A stretch of DNA of 64,000 nt from Dermanyssus gallinae (lineage: Eukaryota > Arthropoda > Arachnida > Mesostigmata > Dermanyssidae): assembly GCA_003439945.1 (NCBI GenBank), contig QVRM01002061.1:220001-284000 (forward strand), given 5' to 3'. The notes under the pieces were generated by a model. It made no database searches and had not been told where the DNA came from. It was given only the letters and a program-made list of their open reading frames with translations. Position numbers and translations under genes: made by a program. Of the stretch, positions 1-11,288 are shown piece by piece. Each line of letters opens with the position of its first letter. The stretch's first letter is position 1.

Positions 1-11
1 AATTGGCAAAT

Positions 12-46
12 GGAACATTCTCAAACGTTCTACGAGCTTCTCGACT
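12..46 (+). promoter_or_regulatory. Heat-shock element array of Hsp70 gene 1
   Basis: Pentamer units sit on a strict 5-bp grid: GAA at 13-15, TTC at 18-20, TTC at 28-30 and TTC at 38-40. Partial units fill the remaining slots (AAA 23-25, CGA 33-35, GAC 43-45). This alternating nGAAnnTTCn pattern is the binding site of trimeric heat-shock factor. It lies 36 bp upstream of the TATA box at 82. The window edge may cut off further units. Confidence 0.85.
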
Positions 47-81
47 CGTCGCGAACGCACTAGAGGGCGCCACCGCCGCGC

Positions 82-117
82 TATATAAGCGCGCCGAGCC
101 AGCCCGCCGAGTCATTC
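82..117 (+). promoter_or_regulatory. Core promoter (TATA box and initiator) of Hsp70 gene 1
   Basis: TATATAAG at 82-89 is followed 30 bp later by a TCATTC initiator-like sequence at 112-117. A start near 113 gives a 5' UTR of about 375 nt before the ATG at 490, without an evident intron, as is usual for strongly inducible Hsp70 genes. Confidence 0.75.
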
Positions 118-489
118 AGAACCAGTCATCGAGTGGTTGCAGACGTTTGAGCGAGTACGACGTTTTCAACACGTGGTGTGGTTTCGTATCGTGTCTCTGT
201 AGAAACTTCGAGAAAGCGCTACTAGTAACTACTACGACTAGTTCTACTACTACGACTAGTTCTACTACTACATCTACAACTACATCTAACTAACAGGTAC
301 GCAGTGCCTGGCTAAGGAAAAGCACTTTTGTTGTTGTGATCATCATTGTCGCCGCCGCCGCCATTGTGACGGGGTGAGTGTTTGACTGTTTCTGTTTGAC
401 TGTTTCGGCAGTGCAACTAGCGGGACGGTTTGTCCGACCGATCGAAGAGTGTTCGATCAACCAACAAACTACACACAACAGACTTCACA

Positions 490-2433
490 ATGCCTTCACG
501 CGGACCAGCGATCGGCATCGATCTGGGCACGACCTATTCGTGCGTCGGCGTGTTTCGTCACGGCAAGGTCGAGATTATCGCCAACGACCAGGGCAATCGG
601 ACTACGCCGTCGTACGTCGCGTTCACAGACACCGAGCGGCTGATCGGCGATGCGGCCAAGAACCAGGTGGCGATGAACCCGACCAACACGGTGTTCGACG
701 CCAAGCGACTGATCGGCCGCCGATTCGACGACCAGGCGATTCAGGGCGACATGAAGCACTGGTCGTTCCACGTCGTCAACGACGGCGGCAAGCCCAAGAT
801 TCAGATCGAGTTCAAGGGTGAGAAGAAGACGTTCTCGCCTGAGGAGATCTCGTCGATGGTGCTCATCAAGATGAAGGAGACGGCCGAGGCGTACCTCGGC
901 GGCACGGTGTCGGACGCCGTCATCACGGTGCCGGCCTACTTCAACGACTCGCAGCGGCAGGCCACCAAGGACGCCGGCCACATCGCCGGCCTCAACGTGC
1001 TGCGAATCATCAACGAGCCGACGGCGGCCGCCATCGCCTACGGACTCGACAAGTGTTCGGCGGGCAAAGGCGAACGCAACGTGCTCATCTTCGATCTGGG
1101 CGGCGGCACGTTCGACGTGTCGATTCTGTCGATCGACGAGGGCGTGTTCGAGGTGAAGTCGACGGCCGGCGACACGCATCTCGGCGGCGAGGACTTCGAC
1201 AACCGCATGGTGAACCACTTCATCGAGGAGTTCCGCCGCAAGCACAAGAAGGACATCACGTCGAACAAGCGAGCGCTTCGCCGGCTGCGAACGGCGTGCG
1301 AACGCGCCAAGCGAACGCTGTCGTCGTCGACGCAGGCGTCGATCGAGATCGATTCGCTGTACGAAGGCACAGACTTCTACTCGTCGATCACCCGTGCGCG
1401 CTTCGAGGAGCTGTGCTCGGACCTGTTCCGGGCGACGCTCGAGCCCGTCGAGAAGGCGCTCCGCGACGCCAAGCTCGACAAGTCGTCGGTGCAGGACATC
1501 GTGCTGGTCGGCGGGTCGACGCGCATCCCGCGCATCCAGAAGCTGCTGCAGGACTTCTTCAACGGCAAAGAGCTCAACAAGTCGATCAACCCGGACGAGG
1601 CGGTGGCGTATGGCGCTGCCGTGCAAGCGGCCATCCTGACCGGCGACAAGTCCGAAGCTGTTCAGGATCTGCTGCTGCTTGACGTGGCTCCGCTGTCGCT
1701 CGGCCTCGAGACGGCCGGCGGCGTCATGACGACGCTCATCAAGCGAAACACGACGATTCCGACTCGGCAGACGCAGACGTTCACCACGTACGCGGACAAC
1801 CAGCCCGCCGTCACCATCCAGGTGTTCGAGGGCGAACGCGCCATGACCAAGGACAACAACCTGCTCGGCAAATTCGACCTCACCGGCATCCCGCCGGCGC
1901 CGCGCGGCGTGCCCCAGATCGAGGTGACGTTCGACGTCGACGCCAACGGCATCCTCAACGTGTCGGCCGTTGACAAGTCGACCGGCAAACAGAACAAGAT
2001 CACGATCACGAACGACAAAGGCCGCCTGTCGAAAGAGGACATCGAGCGGATGGTACGCGAGGCCGAACAGTTCAAGGAGGAAGACGACAAGCAGAAGGAC
2101 CGCATTGCGGCCAAGAACGGCCTCGAAGCGTACTGCTTCAGCATCAAATCCGCGCTCGAGGGTCCCGGCGCCGAGAAGCTGCCCGAAGCCGAAAAGAAGG
2201 CCGTCGTCGACAAAGCGACCGAGGTTCTGGCGTGGCTCGACAGCAACCACCTAGCCGAGAAGGACGAGTTCGAGGATCGTCGCAAGGAGCTGGAGAAGAT
2301 CGCCATGCCGTTGATGAGCAAGATGCACCAGGGAGGCGCCGGACCGATGCCGGGAGCGGGTGACGCGTCGATGCCGGGAGCTGGTGCGGCCTCTGCTGGT
2401 AGCCAGGGCCCGACGATTGAGGAGGTCGACTAA
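490..2433 (+). CDS. Hsp70: Cytosolic heat shock protein 70, EEVD-type (gene 1)
   Basis: ATP-dependent chaperone of 647 residues, the normal length for cytosolic Hsp70, without introns. All three family signatures are present: IDLGTTYS at residues 10-17, [14 protein letters not shown] at about 200-213 and [16 protein letters not shown] at 338-353. A full substrate-binding domain and helical lid follow, then a Gly/Pro/Met-rich linker and the terminal EEVD that docks TPR co-chaperones. The ATG at 490 is chosen because the in-frame extension upstream has no ATG and the [11 protein letters not shown] start matches the paralogues. A heat-shock element and TATA box lie upstream, so it is probably strongly heat inducible. 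Third codon positions are mostly G or C, unlike the AT-rich surroundings. Long open frames on the opposite strand are by-products of this composition. Confidence 0.97.
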   Translation: MPSRGPAIGIDLGTTYSCVGVFRHGKVEIIANDQGNRTTPSYVAFTDTERLIGDAAKNQVAMNPTNTVFDAKRLIGRRFDDQAIQGDMKHWSFHVVNDGGKPKIQIEFKGEKKTFSPEEISSMVLIKMKETAEAYLGGTVSDAVITVPAYFNDSQRQATKDAGHIAGLNVLRIINEPTAAAIAYGLDKCSAGKGERNVLIFDLGGGTFDVSILSIDEGVFEVKSTAGDTHLGGEDFDNRMVNHFIEEFRRKHKKDITSNKRALRRLRTACERAKRTLSSSTQASIEIDSLYEGTDFYSSITRARFEELCSDLFRATLEPVEKALRDAKLDKSSVQDIVLVGGSTRIPRIQKLLQDFFNGKELNKSINPDEAVAYGAAVQAAILTGDKSEAVQDLLLLDVAPLSLGLETAGGVMTTLIKRNTTIPTRQTQTFTTYADNQPAVTIQVFEGERAMTKDNNLLGKFDLTGIPPAPRGVPQIEVTFDVDANGILNVSAVDKSTGKQNKITITNDKGRLSKEDIERMVREAEQFKEEDDKQKDRIAAKNGLEAYCFSIKSALEGPGAEKLPEAEKKAVVDKATEVLAWLDSNHLAEKDEFEDRRKELEKIAMPLMSKMHQGGAGPMPGAGDASMPGAGAASAGSQGPTIEEVD

Positions 2434-2758
2434 AAAACAAAAAAGAGCACGCCAACTGCCGATCTAGGAACCACTGTTCTAATTGTGTCTCGATCAATCC
2501 TTTGTACGCGAAAGATGCACAACAAATGTATTATATATATTTATATATATGTATCTATATATATATAAATATATATTTTGTTGCAAAAAACCCTTGGCGC
2601 GTCGGTCGATCGGATGAGAACCCTTAGGGTTGGTCGATCTGGCCCGAGGCTTCGCACTAGGTAGCGCTTTTATTTTAAGAGTAAACTAAGTAAACCGGAA
2701 GGAGTCAGCCGAGGACTGTAGTAGTCTGCTGACGATCTCATTATGATCATTACGACAT

Positions 2759-2764
2759 AATAAA
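2759..2764 (+). terminator. Polyadenylation signal of Hsp70 gene 1
   Basis: AATAAA about 325 bp after the stop codon, followed about 40 bp later by a TG-rich stretch. An AT-rich 3' UTR containing short (TA) runs lies between. Confidence 0.5.
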
Positions 2765-2779
2765 CTATATAATAATATA

Positions 2780-3110
2780 AGTATTCAACGATAATACAGC
2801 TTGTTTTCATTGGTACAATTTCCAATTTTAACTGCTAACTTAACAATTACGAGATTGTGTACACTAATCACGATTACGCTACTAAAAAAAATATATACAA
2901 ATTACGCTACTGAAAAAAATATAAAAATAAACTGTATTCAACGATATAGCTTGTTTTCATTAGTAATTTACAATTTAACTGCTAATGTAAGAAATACCGA
3001 AATTTATTATATGCTACTGGGAAAAAAAATATAATATATAAAAATAAACTGTATTCAACGATATAGCTTGTTTTCATTAGTAATTTACAATTTAACTGCT
3101 AAGAAATAGT
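2780..3110 (+). repeat. Tandem repeat, three copies of about 115-150 bp
   Basis: A unit beginning TATTCAACGATA, then CAGCTTGTTTTCATT or TAGCTTGTTTTCATT, and ending TTTAACTGCTAA, occurs near 2781, 2935 and 3050. The second and third copies are almost identical and 115 bp apart. A shorter motif, CGATTACGCTATTGACGA and variants, recurs near 3165, 3207, 3299 and 3450, so the degenerate array continues to about 3480. Confidence 0.7.
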
Positions 3111-4560
3111 TAGCAGTTAGCAGTTATTTTGTATATTTATTATATACACTACACTGTTAACGATAACGCTATTGACGATCTATTTATTTTCATTAATAGC
3201 GCGGACGATTACGCTATTGACGTCGTATAACAATTTTATCTTCCTTAGTTCTATCCGCTTAATATATAATTAAACGAGATTCATTATATACACTATTGAC
3301 GATTACGCTATTGACGACTTATACATTTCCCTTTAATGCGCCCAATAATTTATTGCGAGTTTTGCCTAAATATTATTTACCCCTTCTTTAATATTTTGGC
3401 TCTATACAATTTCAACTGCTAAGGTAAGAAATACGAGATTGACTATACACTACTGACGATTACGCCATTGATGATTTGTATATATAAGATTCAAAGTAGT
3501 GCGCTTTTAAATAAAACAATATAACGAGTTTAGCTGAAAAATATTTACTCCTTTACCTATTATTTACTAAGCTCGTCAAAAGCCAGAAGGTCACTAAATT
3601 CGCTAAATGGTTTACCGGGCGCACGGTAGTTTTATTTTGCGGTTAGCTTGCCGACAATACGTCTAAAACTTGTGAAAATCGATAAATATTGAAAATGTCG
3701 TTTTCACAAATGTTATTAATATTATCATGGTGTCAATCTTATTTAATGTCAGTGCTATTCATAAAACCGACACGTGTGTTACTAGTTAACTAATTTTTTG
3801 TTCGATGGCTCTTATTATAGAGGTAACGGTAAATATGGCTGTTTTTAGGACTGCGTGCTTGCTACTTTTCTTCAAATGAAAGAGCCTAGACATGATGCAG
3901 AACATTACATCATATGCTAAGTATTTTTGGTACGACCGTACTAAAAAGATATGCTTACAACATGCGGCGTAATTGTTGCCAAATCTCAAAATACCGTTTG
4001 CGATGACTACTGTTTCGGCTTCCTGCCTAATTCATGGAGATAACTCGTCAGCCTCGGCTGCACAGCGAAATGCTTAGCATATATGACGTGCGAATCTCAA
4101 ACACAATTTCCTTTTCGCACTAAAATTATTTAAATTTAATAAATTAAAAAGTCATATAGATAGAATATAACAGTCTAAGCTATAGTTCATCAATTAAGTT
4201 TCACAGTAAGCAACATAGCGCTGTATTTTCATTAAAAAGTGGGAAAGAAGCACATCCTGCCTCCTGTTACTCCATTCAATATTTTATTTGCTAAACTCTG
4301 AAGCTCTAATCAATTTACTATTCTAAGTTATTCAATTTAAAGCGCCAGACAAATGTATGTATAATAAATGAGCATATTATTAAACAAGTACATTTTTGTA
4401 ATTACATAAAAGAGGTATGTTCAGAGTGTACATGCTAGAGGATGTTAGATTGTGCCTTGGGAGCCTGCGTTCTACAACTAACCTGGCTGAGACAGTATGT
4501 GACCAGTTACCCATTTAGGGAATAGAGCCGCATTTATATATATAGTATTGTATATATATA
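3111..4560. other. AT-rich spacer without a recognisable gene
   Basis: Contains the decayed continuation of the tandem array to about 3480, then AT-rich sequence. No ORF here resembles a known family. Confidence 0.6.
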
Positions 4561-4567
4561 GTATATT

Positions 4568-4753
4568 GTAGTTGCTTACTTACATACTTATTCTATATTA
4601 CCCTTGTAGCACACAACCACTAATAACCCTTAAATAATTATTTGTTTAGTGATTGAATTTGGATCCGAAGCATATTATATTTGGGTTATTAGTGGTTGTG
4701 TGATGGTGCTACAAGGGTAATATGGTATAAGTATGTAAGTAAGGACCTACAAC
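4568..4753. repeat. Imperfect inverted repeat, possible MITE
   Basis: Arm 4568-4630 (GTAGTTGCTTACTTACATAC onward, ending CTAATAACCC) is the near-complement of arm 4683-4753 (GGGTTATTAGTGGTTGTG onward, ending AAGGACCTAC). The loop is about 50 bp. Both arms contain the complement pair for ACCCTTGTAGCAC. This fits a short foldback or MITE-like element; no target duplication was identified. Confidence 0.65.
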
Positions 4754-5782
4754 TTCGATGGAGTTTACCTAGTACAAGAGCGTTTGAGGCCTAGACTATG
4801 AAACGGACGGAAAACTTAAAGGAAATCGATTTAGGAGTATACACTACGGTAGCGATGACAAGCACGGCCTGGCGAGCAGCCGGATATAAGAGCAGACATT
4901 TAACTACGGCGTTTGCAGTCCACGGGTTTCATCACGTGTTATGCAGCACGGAAGAATTCCACGACACTCAGGAGTGTTGCAGTTGCTCGAGGTGCTCTGG
5001 CCAGTGCGATAGATACCACTCCGCAGCGTGTCCAGCAGTTCACTCAATAGCTGAACTAGCAAGATGAGAGAAAACCCAATGATGTGAAGGAAGCACTAGT
5101 TGTGTCTGATGTATATGTTTATAGTTTTACCTAACCTGGGTGTTATTAAAACGTCCAACGGCCACAGCGTTCTCGCTAACGGGATTTAAATCTACTCTAA
5201 CCGAGCACGTCCAACGGCTACAGCGCCCGCGCCAAAATCTCAACGTACCCAACGCTCACCGACCGATACATGTCTCAACCGAACAAGACGTGTCTCAACC
5301 AGCCAGCAGAGAACAGCCACGGCCTTTGGCGACGAAACCCCAATGTCCTCCGCCGTCTAAACGATCATCGGCCGACACCGGGAGAGGGTCGACCTATGAT
5401 CGGCAATCGAAGTCAAACCTTAACTTAACCTGTATTCCTATACGATACAAACACAAACTGCTGTACATTTCGACTGATTTAAGAGCGGGACACCCTTAGA
5501 TAAGCCAAATGTTTGTCGCGCCTTGCTGTTTTTAGACGCCCAACACAGGATTTGTCGTACAGTTTGAAACTTCTAGTCCAAAATTGTGCGAAACACAATT
5601 AATATACTCTCCTCAGGGATATAGAGGTTGATCCCCAATGGTCGGTCGAATCCCTTTGAAGCATTTTCTCAAACCGTTGTTTGTCGGAGAATCGACTCGA
5701 GTTTTTCAAGGTCCCTTCGCATATTGAAATTTATATCTAAAAAGCAGTTACTGACAACGTGGTAGTATTTGAGCCGTCTTGT
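4754..5782. other. Spacer with short unassigned ORFs
   Basis: ORFs at 4798-5067 (89 codons) and 5140-5499 (119 codons, Pro/Arg/Ser-rich) match no family I recognise. An ACGTCCAACGGC(C/T)ACAGCG motif occurs twice (about 5150 and 5207), which suggests repetitive rather than coding DNA. Confidence 0.4.
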
Positions 5783-5786
5783 AATA

Positions 5787-5868
<82 letters not shown>
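5783..5868. repeat. (AAT)n microsatellite
   Basis: About 28 uninterrupted AAT units. The poly-Leu and poly-Tyr frames seen on the opposite strand are products of the repeat. Confidence 0.95.
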
Positions 5869-5872
<4 letters not shown>

Positions 5873-6857
5873 TAATGCCAATCTTTTCTTTGAATCCATG
5901 AAAACCCACCTACATATGGTCGCCCTTTGGTGGCGTCGGCGTGAGTGACATTCTGTGGCGGTTCGAGCTGCGTTGCTCGGCTTTCAAACGGCCCCTTTAA
6001 ACGGCCATTTTTCACACTTAGACTTCTGCTGATTTGAGGACACTACTACAACTACAAAAAGTCACTTTTAAATATGTGCTGGTCCTCGAGTGGAGCACTC
6101 TGCGCCCAACAACATGAGGCGCGCATCATTCAAAATATGGCTGGCTGCATGCCAAATAACACTTTCTTCCTACCGTGCAGGGCAAAAGTGTTACTTCATA
6201 TGGGCGGCAAAGACTAGATAAGGCCTTAAGAGTGGTTCTCGATTAGGCATAGGATATCTGCCTGTCGGAAAACATTTACCAATGCCACTGAAGGGAAACT
6301 GACTCAACTAGTCTTAACAAGTAAAAAAAACAATCAAGTGAAGTAACACGTATACCCTACAAGGAAGGTAAACACTAACTAGGCGACACCACACTTACGT
6401 GCGCTGTGCGCTTTCGAAGTGATTCTCGCGGCCCGAAGAGCCGGTTGTGAACAAGACAAATTCGAGAGAAAGGCTACATTGAAGACCAGACTTTGAAGTC
6501 ATGATAATGCCTATGGCATTTGGAACGCGCAGGAGCCAGCATAAGCAAACCAACTGATCAGTGGAGCAAGAGAAAATATTATCAAAGAAGAGAGGTGACC
6601 ATTCGAACAATTGGCGTAACCTGTAATAGCAATACTTCAACGACAAATGAGAAAACGTCACAGCGTAGATGACTTTAATGGAAGGAAGCGAAATACACGA
6701 GCGATTGCAGGAAATGCTCAGCATATGAGGAACGTCTCCACTGTCGAACTTTTTTTTCTATATATATATTTTTATTTATAACCCTACTACTTATTTGACA
6801 TGAATTTTTTTTCAATATTCTTACATTGATAGCTATTACAGAAGGTTCAAATGAGTT

Positions 6858-6899
<42 letters not shown>

Positions 6900-7650
6900 G
6901 TCGGCTTTCGACGAATTCCCACCACGAGACCCAGAACAGCTCCGGACCTTCTCGTACCAGAATCATGCTAGAGTGTCCGCATCTTTGAGACGTCCGGGAC
7001 GCGGCCTTCTTGTGATAAAGTTGACGAGGTTCAACACATCCTCCGGGCCTGGCGACGTAGCGCAGCAACTTTGAAGTCCAAGACCAAAAGTTTGACGGGG
7101 ATGTCTAAGATACCCGTTCGGGCGTGCTACACATCATAAACAATCCCCTAATAGCTGGTCTCTAGTGGCTATACTAGTCACTACGGATGGTCTAAAACAA
7201 GGTGAACTAATGCCTGCTTTTAAGACTCGCACTGTTTCCATCTGCTTGAGACCCTTGCGGATCCCCCGCGCCCTTACGCCCAGCGAAGGGGTATGCAGTT
7301 GACTAATATGAACCACAGGTGAACCAGGATACGGAATATTTTTTCGAGCAACGCCTCACGTTGAACACACACAGAGGCATGCCGCTGCAATGATGGCCGC
7401 GATGTCATATGCTGCTGCCACGGACTTCTGACTGCGGTCTAAGGCCTCACAGTGCGTCCGAACGATCGACATACTTGCGATTTAAAATATGCTAATTTTT
7501 TCCACAATGTACTAGATAAAAATGCATTTTATATTTAAAACACAACATTTAAAACATATGCCTATACTTTAAATTAGGCTCAGGAGACTAACGCTTAGTT
7601 TTAAAAAAATTAATCATTGCCATACGGGGCTCGAAGGCTAACGCTTGGTT
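5869..7650. other. Spacer with no recognised gene
   Basis: Unique-looking sequence with a (TA)20 run at about 6859-6898. Short ORFs at 6395-6724 (-) and 7134-7316 (-) resemble nothing I know. Confidence 0.5.
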
Positions 7651-7659
7651 TTAAAAAAA

Positions 7660-7820
7660 CTGAATCAACGTTAGACCAGTATGGACATGCTAATTGTGGC
7701 TAAAAAGTAAAATAAAAATTATATAAAAAGCCATATAACTGAATCAACGTAAGACCAGTGTGAACATGCTAATTGTGGCTAAAAGGTAAAATAAAAATAA
7801 ATTTAAATACATTTAAAAAG
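7660..7820. repeat. Two-copy tandem repeat of about 78 bp, then (TA)n
   Basis: ACTGAATCAACGT(T/A)AGACCAGT followed by CATGCTAATTGTGGCTAAAA occurs at about 7660 and 7738. A (TA)25 run follows at 7827-7876. Confidence 0.75.
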
Positions 7821-7823
7821 CAA

Positions 7824-7880
<57 letters not shown>

Positions 7881-7989
7881 GTTTCAGCCAGGTGAGAAAA
7901 GTCTTATACCTGCCATATAGGTTACTTACTTTCTTTCCCAGGGCTTTTCAAATCGCACGCGGTTGTAGCACATACAATAATGACATTAC

Positions 7990-8965
7990 ACTACTTTTCA
8001 GCTATAGGCAAGCTTCTTAGCGAATGAATACAAAAACAGAGCACAACGGAACCTTTTTATTAATAAAGATAACGAAAGGACAGATAAATCTAGCTTAAAT
8101 ATAAATAGATATAGTACATAAAACCTAAAAAAGTTTGCCACGAGCAAAAGTTACGTGGTACCGGTAGTTCGAATGATATTACTTTTCAGCCATAGGCAAG
8201 CTCCTTAGCGAATGGGTACAAAAACAGAACAATAAATATAGTTAGATATGACACATAAAACCTAGACAAGTTTGCCACGAGCAAAAGTTGACGTGGTACC
8301 GCTAGTTTTCAGAGGTTAGACATCACATATCTTCGAATGATATTACTTTTCAGCCATAGGCAAGCTCCTTGGCGAATAGATACAAAAACAGAACTCAACG
8401 GAACCTTTTTTTAGAATAAAAGATACCGAGAGATTGAAATAAAATATACCGAGAGGACAGAACACATTGATTAGTTGCATACATATAGTTAGATATGATA
8501 CACAAAATCTAGAAAGACCGTTAGTTTTCAGCGGTTAGACATCACATATCTTCGAATGATATTACTTTTCAGCCATAGGCAAACTCCTTGGCGAATAGAT
8601 ACAAAAACAGAACTCAACGGTACCTTTTTTTTAGAATAAAAGGTACCGAGAGATGGCGAATAGATACAAAAACAGAACTCAACGGTACCTTTTTTTTAGA
8701 ATAAAAGGTACCGAGAGATTGAAATAAAATATACCGAGAGGACAGAACACATTGATTAGTTGCATACATATTCAGCCATAGGCAAACTCCTTGGCGAATA
8801 GATACAAAAACAGAACTCAACGGTACCTTTTTTTTAGAATAAAAGGTACCGAGAGATTGAAATAAAATATACCGAGAAGACAGAACACATTGATTAGTTG
8901 CATACATATAGTTAGATATGATACACAAAATCTAGAAAGTTTGCTACGAGCAAAAGTAAAGTTGT
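7990..8965. repeat. Degenerate tandem array with about five copies of a 160-220 bp unit
   Basis: Units begin TTTTCAGCCATAGGCAAGCTCC near 7995, 8183, 8347, 8565 and 8768 (the last lacks the TTT lead), with a partial duplicate from 8654. They continue through GATACAAAAACAGAACTCAACGG and GTTAGATATGATACACAAAATC. The later units contain a palindrome with GGTACCTTTT and AAAAGGTACC stems around AGAAT. The array ends about 200 bp before the 3' end of Hsp70 gene 2. Confidence 0.85.
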
Positions 8966-9094
8966 ACCGCTAGCAATGTTGTTTCCTACATTGAATTGTA
9001 TTCGTGTTTCTGAAGGAACCAGAACAACAAACGTCAGTAAGTGCGTCAGGGCTGTGGGTCTGACATGCCGAGACGTCTAACAGTAATCTCGCAG

Positions 9095-9100
9095 TTTATT
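9095..9100 (-). terminator. Polyadenylation signal of Hsp70 gene 2
   Basis: AATAAA on the minus strand, 65 bp after the stop codon at 9165-9167. Confidence 0.65.
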
Positions 9101-9164
9101 AACACAAAATTTGTATATGCATCGGTGCTTCGTCGTCCGGTCGGCCACAGCGGCAAAATAGGGC

Positions 9165-11054
9165 TCAGGGAGATTCCGAACTTGGAGACTTTGTACCTCC
9201 TCCGCCTCGGTGAATCTTCACCATCAGAGGCGAAGCTGCCTTCTCGAGCTCCTTCTGGCGGCCCTCGTAGTCTGACGCTTCGAGATTTTTGCTCGATTCC
9301 AGCCACGCGAGTGTCTCTGTAATTCTCTCCAAGACGTTCTTCTTCTCATCGTCGTTGAGTTTGTCCGCGCCGGGACCCTCAAGTGCGCACTTGACGTTGA
9401 AGCAGTAGGCTTCGAGCGAGTTCTTGGCCGACACTTTGGCTTTCTGTTTTTCGTCGTCGCTGCGAAACTTATTCGCGTCTCGGACCATGCGGTCGATATC
9501 CTCTTTGCCCAGCCGGCCTTTGTCGTTTGTGATCGTGATCTTGCTCTGCTGGCCCGTGGACTTGTCAACGGCCGACACGTTGAGGATGCCGTTGGCATCG
9601 ATATCGAACGTGACCTCGATCTGGGGCACGCCCCTCGGCGCGGGCGGAATGCCTCGTAGATCGAACGTGCCCAGCAAGTGGTTGTCTTTGGTCATCGCAC
9701 GCTCGCCTTCGTACACTTGGACGGTGACGGCGGGCTGGTTGTCGACGTTCGTCGAGAATGTCTGCGTCTGCCGCGCAGGAATGGTGGTGTTGCGGTTGAT
9801 GAGAACCGTCATGACACCGCCGACCGTTTCGAGGCCCAACGACAGCGGGGTGACGTCGAGCAGCAGCAGGTCCTGAACGGCCTGCGACTTGTCGCCGCTC
9901 AGAATCGCCGCCTGCACGGCGGCACCGTACGCAATAGCCTCGTCCGGATTGATCGACAGGTTGAGCTCTTTGCCGTTGAAAAACTCCTGCAGCAGCTTCT
10001 GAATCTTCGGGATGCGGGTCGAGCCGCCGACCAGCACGAGGTCGTGCACCGAGCCCTTGTCCATTTTGGCGTCCTTCAGCGCCTTGTGTACGGGCTCGAG
10101 CGTGGCGCGGAACAGGTCCGAGCAGAGCTCCTCGAAACGGGCCCGCGTGATCGTCGAGTAGAAGTCGATGCCCTCGAACAGCGAGTCTATCTCGATCGAC
10201 GCCTGCGTCGACGACGACAGCGTTCGCTTGGCGCGTTCGCATGCCGTCTGCAGCCGGCGCAGGGCGCGCTTGTTGCCGCTCAGGTCCTTCTTGTTCTTGC
10301 GCTTGAACTCCTCGGTGAAGTACGTCACCAGCCGATTGTCGAAGTCCTCGCCGCCAAGATGAGTGTCGCCGGCGGTCGACTTCACCTCGAATACGCCGCC
10401 GTCGATCGACAGAATCGACACGTCGAACGTGCCGCCGCCCAGATCGAAGATGAGCACGTTGCGTTCGACCTTGGTCTGTCCGGCGACCTTCTTGTCGAGG
10501 CCGTACGCGATCGCGGCCGCCGTCGGCTCGTTGATGATTCGCAGCACGTTGAGGCCGGCGATCGTGCCGGCGTCCTTGGTGGCCTGCCGCTGCGAGTCGT
10601 TGAAGTAGGCCGGCACCGTGATTACGGCGTCGGCCACCTTGCCGCCCAGATACGACTCGGCAGTCTCCTTCATCTTGACGAGCACCATCGACGAGATCTC
10701 CTCGGGAAAGAACGTCTTGCGCTCGCCCTTGAACTGCACCTGAATCTTGGGCCGGCCGCCCTCGTTGACGACCTTGAACGACCAGTGCTTCATGTCCTGC
10801 TGCACCGTCGCGTCATCGAAGCGCCGCCCGATGAGCCGTTTGGCGTCGAACACCGTGTTCGTCGGATTGAGAGCAGCCTGGTTCTTGGCAGCGTCGCCGA
10901 TCAGCCGTTCGGTGTCTGTGAATGCCACGTAGGAGGGCGTCGTCCGGTTGCCCTGATCATTGGCCAGAATCTCGACCTTGCCGTGCCGGAACACACCGAC
11001 GCATGAGTACGTCGTGCCGAGGTCGATTCCAATAGCAGGAATTTTACTCGACAT
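9165..11054 (-). CDS. Hsp70: Hsp70 without EEVD tail (gene 2)
   Basis: Intronless, 629 residues, beginning [17 protein letters not shown]. The ATG at 11054 is used; the open frame two codons upstream begins with GTG and was not chosen. The nucleotide-binding domain has all three Hsp70 signatures, and the peptide-binding domain is complete (ending of block [19 protein letters not shown]). After KLEKAAS-like lid sequence the protein ends [13 protein letters not shown]. The usual terminal EEVD is missing, so binding to TPR co-chaperones such as Hop or CHIP is expected to be lost. No stop or frameshift breaks the reading frame, and the GC-rich third positions are retained, so it is probably functional. 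It points opposite to the other cluster members. Confidence 0.95.
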   Translation of the reverse strand: MSSKIPAIGIDLGTTYSCVGVFRHGKVEILANDQGNRTTPSYVAFTDTERLIGDAAKNQAALNPTNTVFDAKRLIGRRFDDATVQQDMKHWSFKVVNEGGRPKIQVQFKGERKTFFPEEISSMVLVKMKETAESYLGGKVADAVITVPAYFNDSQRQATKDAGTIAGLNVLRIINEPTAAAIAYGLDKKVAGQTKVERNVLIFDLGGGTFDVSILSIDGGVFEVKSTAGDTHLGGEDFDNRLVTYFTEEFKRKNKKDLSGNKRALRRLQTACERAKRTLSSSTQASIEIDSLFEGIDFYSTITRARFEELCSDLFRATLEPVHKALKDAKMDKGSVHDLVLVGGSTRIPKIQKLLQEFFNGKELNLSINPDEAIAYGAAVQAAILSGDKSQAVQDLLLLDVTPLSLGLETVGGVMTVLINRNTTIPARQTQTFSTNVDNQPAVTVQVYEGERAMTKDNHLLGTFDLRGIPPAPRGVPQIEVTFDIDANGILNVSAVDKSTGQQSKITITNDKGRLGKEDIDRMVRDANKFRSDDEKQKAKVSAKNSLEAYCFNVKCALEGPGADKLNDDEKKNVLERITETLAWLESSKNLEASDYEGRQKELEKAASPLMVKIHRGGGGTKSPSSESP

Positions 11055-11277
11055 CCTCACGCCGACTAAGCCGATCTAACGTTAACGTTCACCCGCGCCT
11101 GCTCCGCTAACCTAGATCGTTTTTCTACTCGACTTCTGCGTCGAAATGGACGCCGTCCCACTATCAACGATTTTATCTGGAGTTGTTGCTCTTCGTTGTT
11201 TTCCGGCAGCTGATTTTCCTAGCCCCTTCGGCGGCGTTTTAGCAGCACTGGGACAGACAGACGCGCGTCTGCTTCAA

Positions 11278-11288
11278 GCTATTTATGA
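11278..11288 (-). promoter_or_regulatory. Possible TATA box of Hsp70 gene 2
   Basis: CATAAATAGCT on the minus strand, about 225 bp upstream of the ATG. I found no well-phased heat-shock element upstream. GAA triplets at 11534, 11539 and 11544 are all in one orientation and were not called. Confidence 0.35.

Noticed and set aside
370..410. GTGAGT...CAG as a 5' UTR intron in Hsp70 gene 1
   Set aside because: The interval would be only about 40 bp, too short for a typical intron, with no branch-site support.
496..2250. Long ORF (584 codons) antisense to Hsp70 gene 1, and similar ones over genes 2 and 4 (9678-11006, 36280-37662, 35820-37550)
   Set aside because: Antisense and shifted open frames are a known by-product of GC-rich third positions in Hsp70 genes. 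Their translations are Arg/Val/His-rich with no domain.
8614..8928. 104-codon ORF with internal repeats (minus strand)
   Set aside because: It is a translation of the tandem array at 7990-8965.
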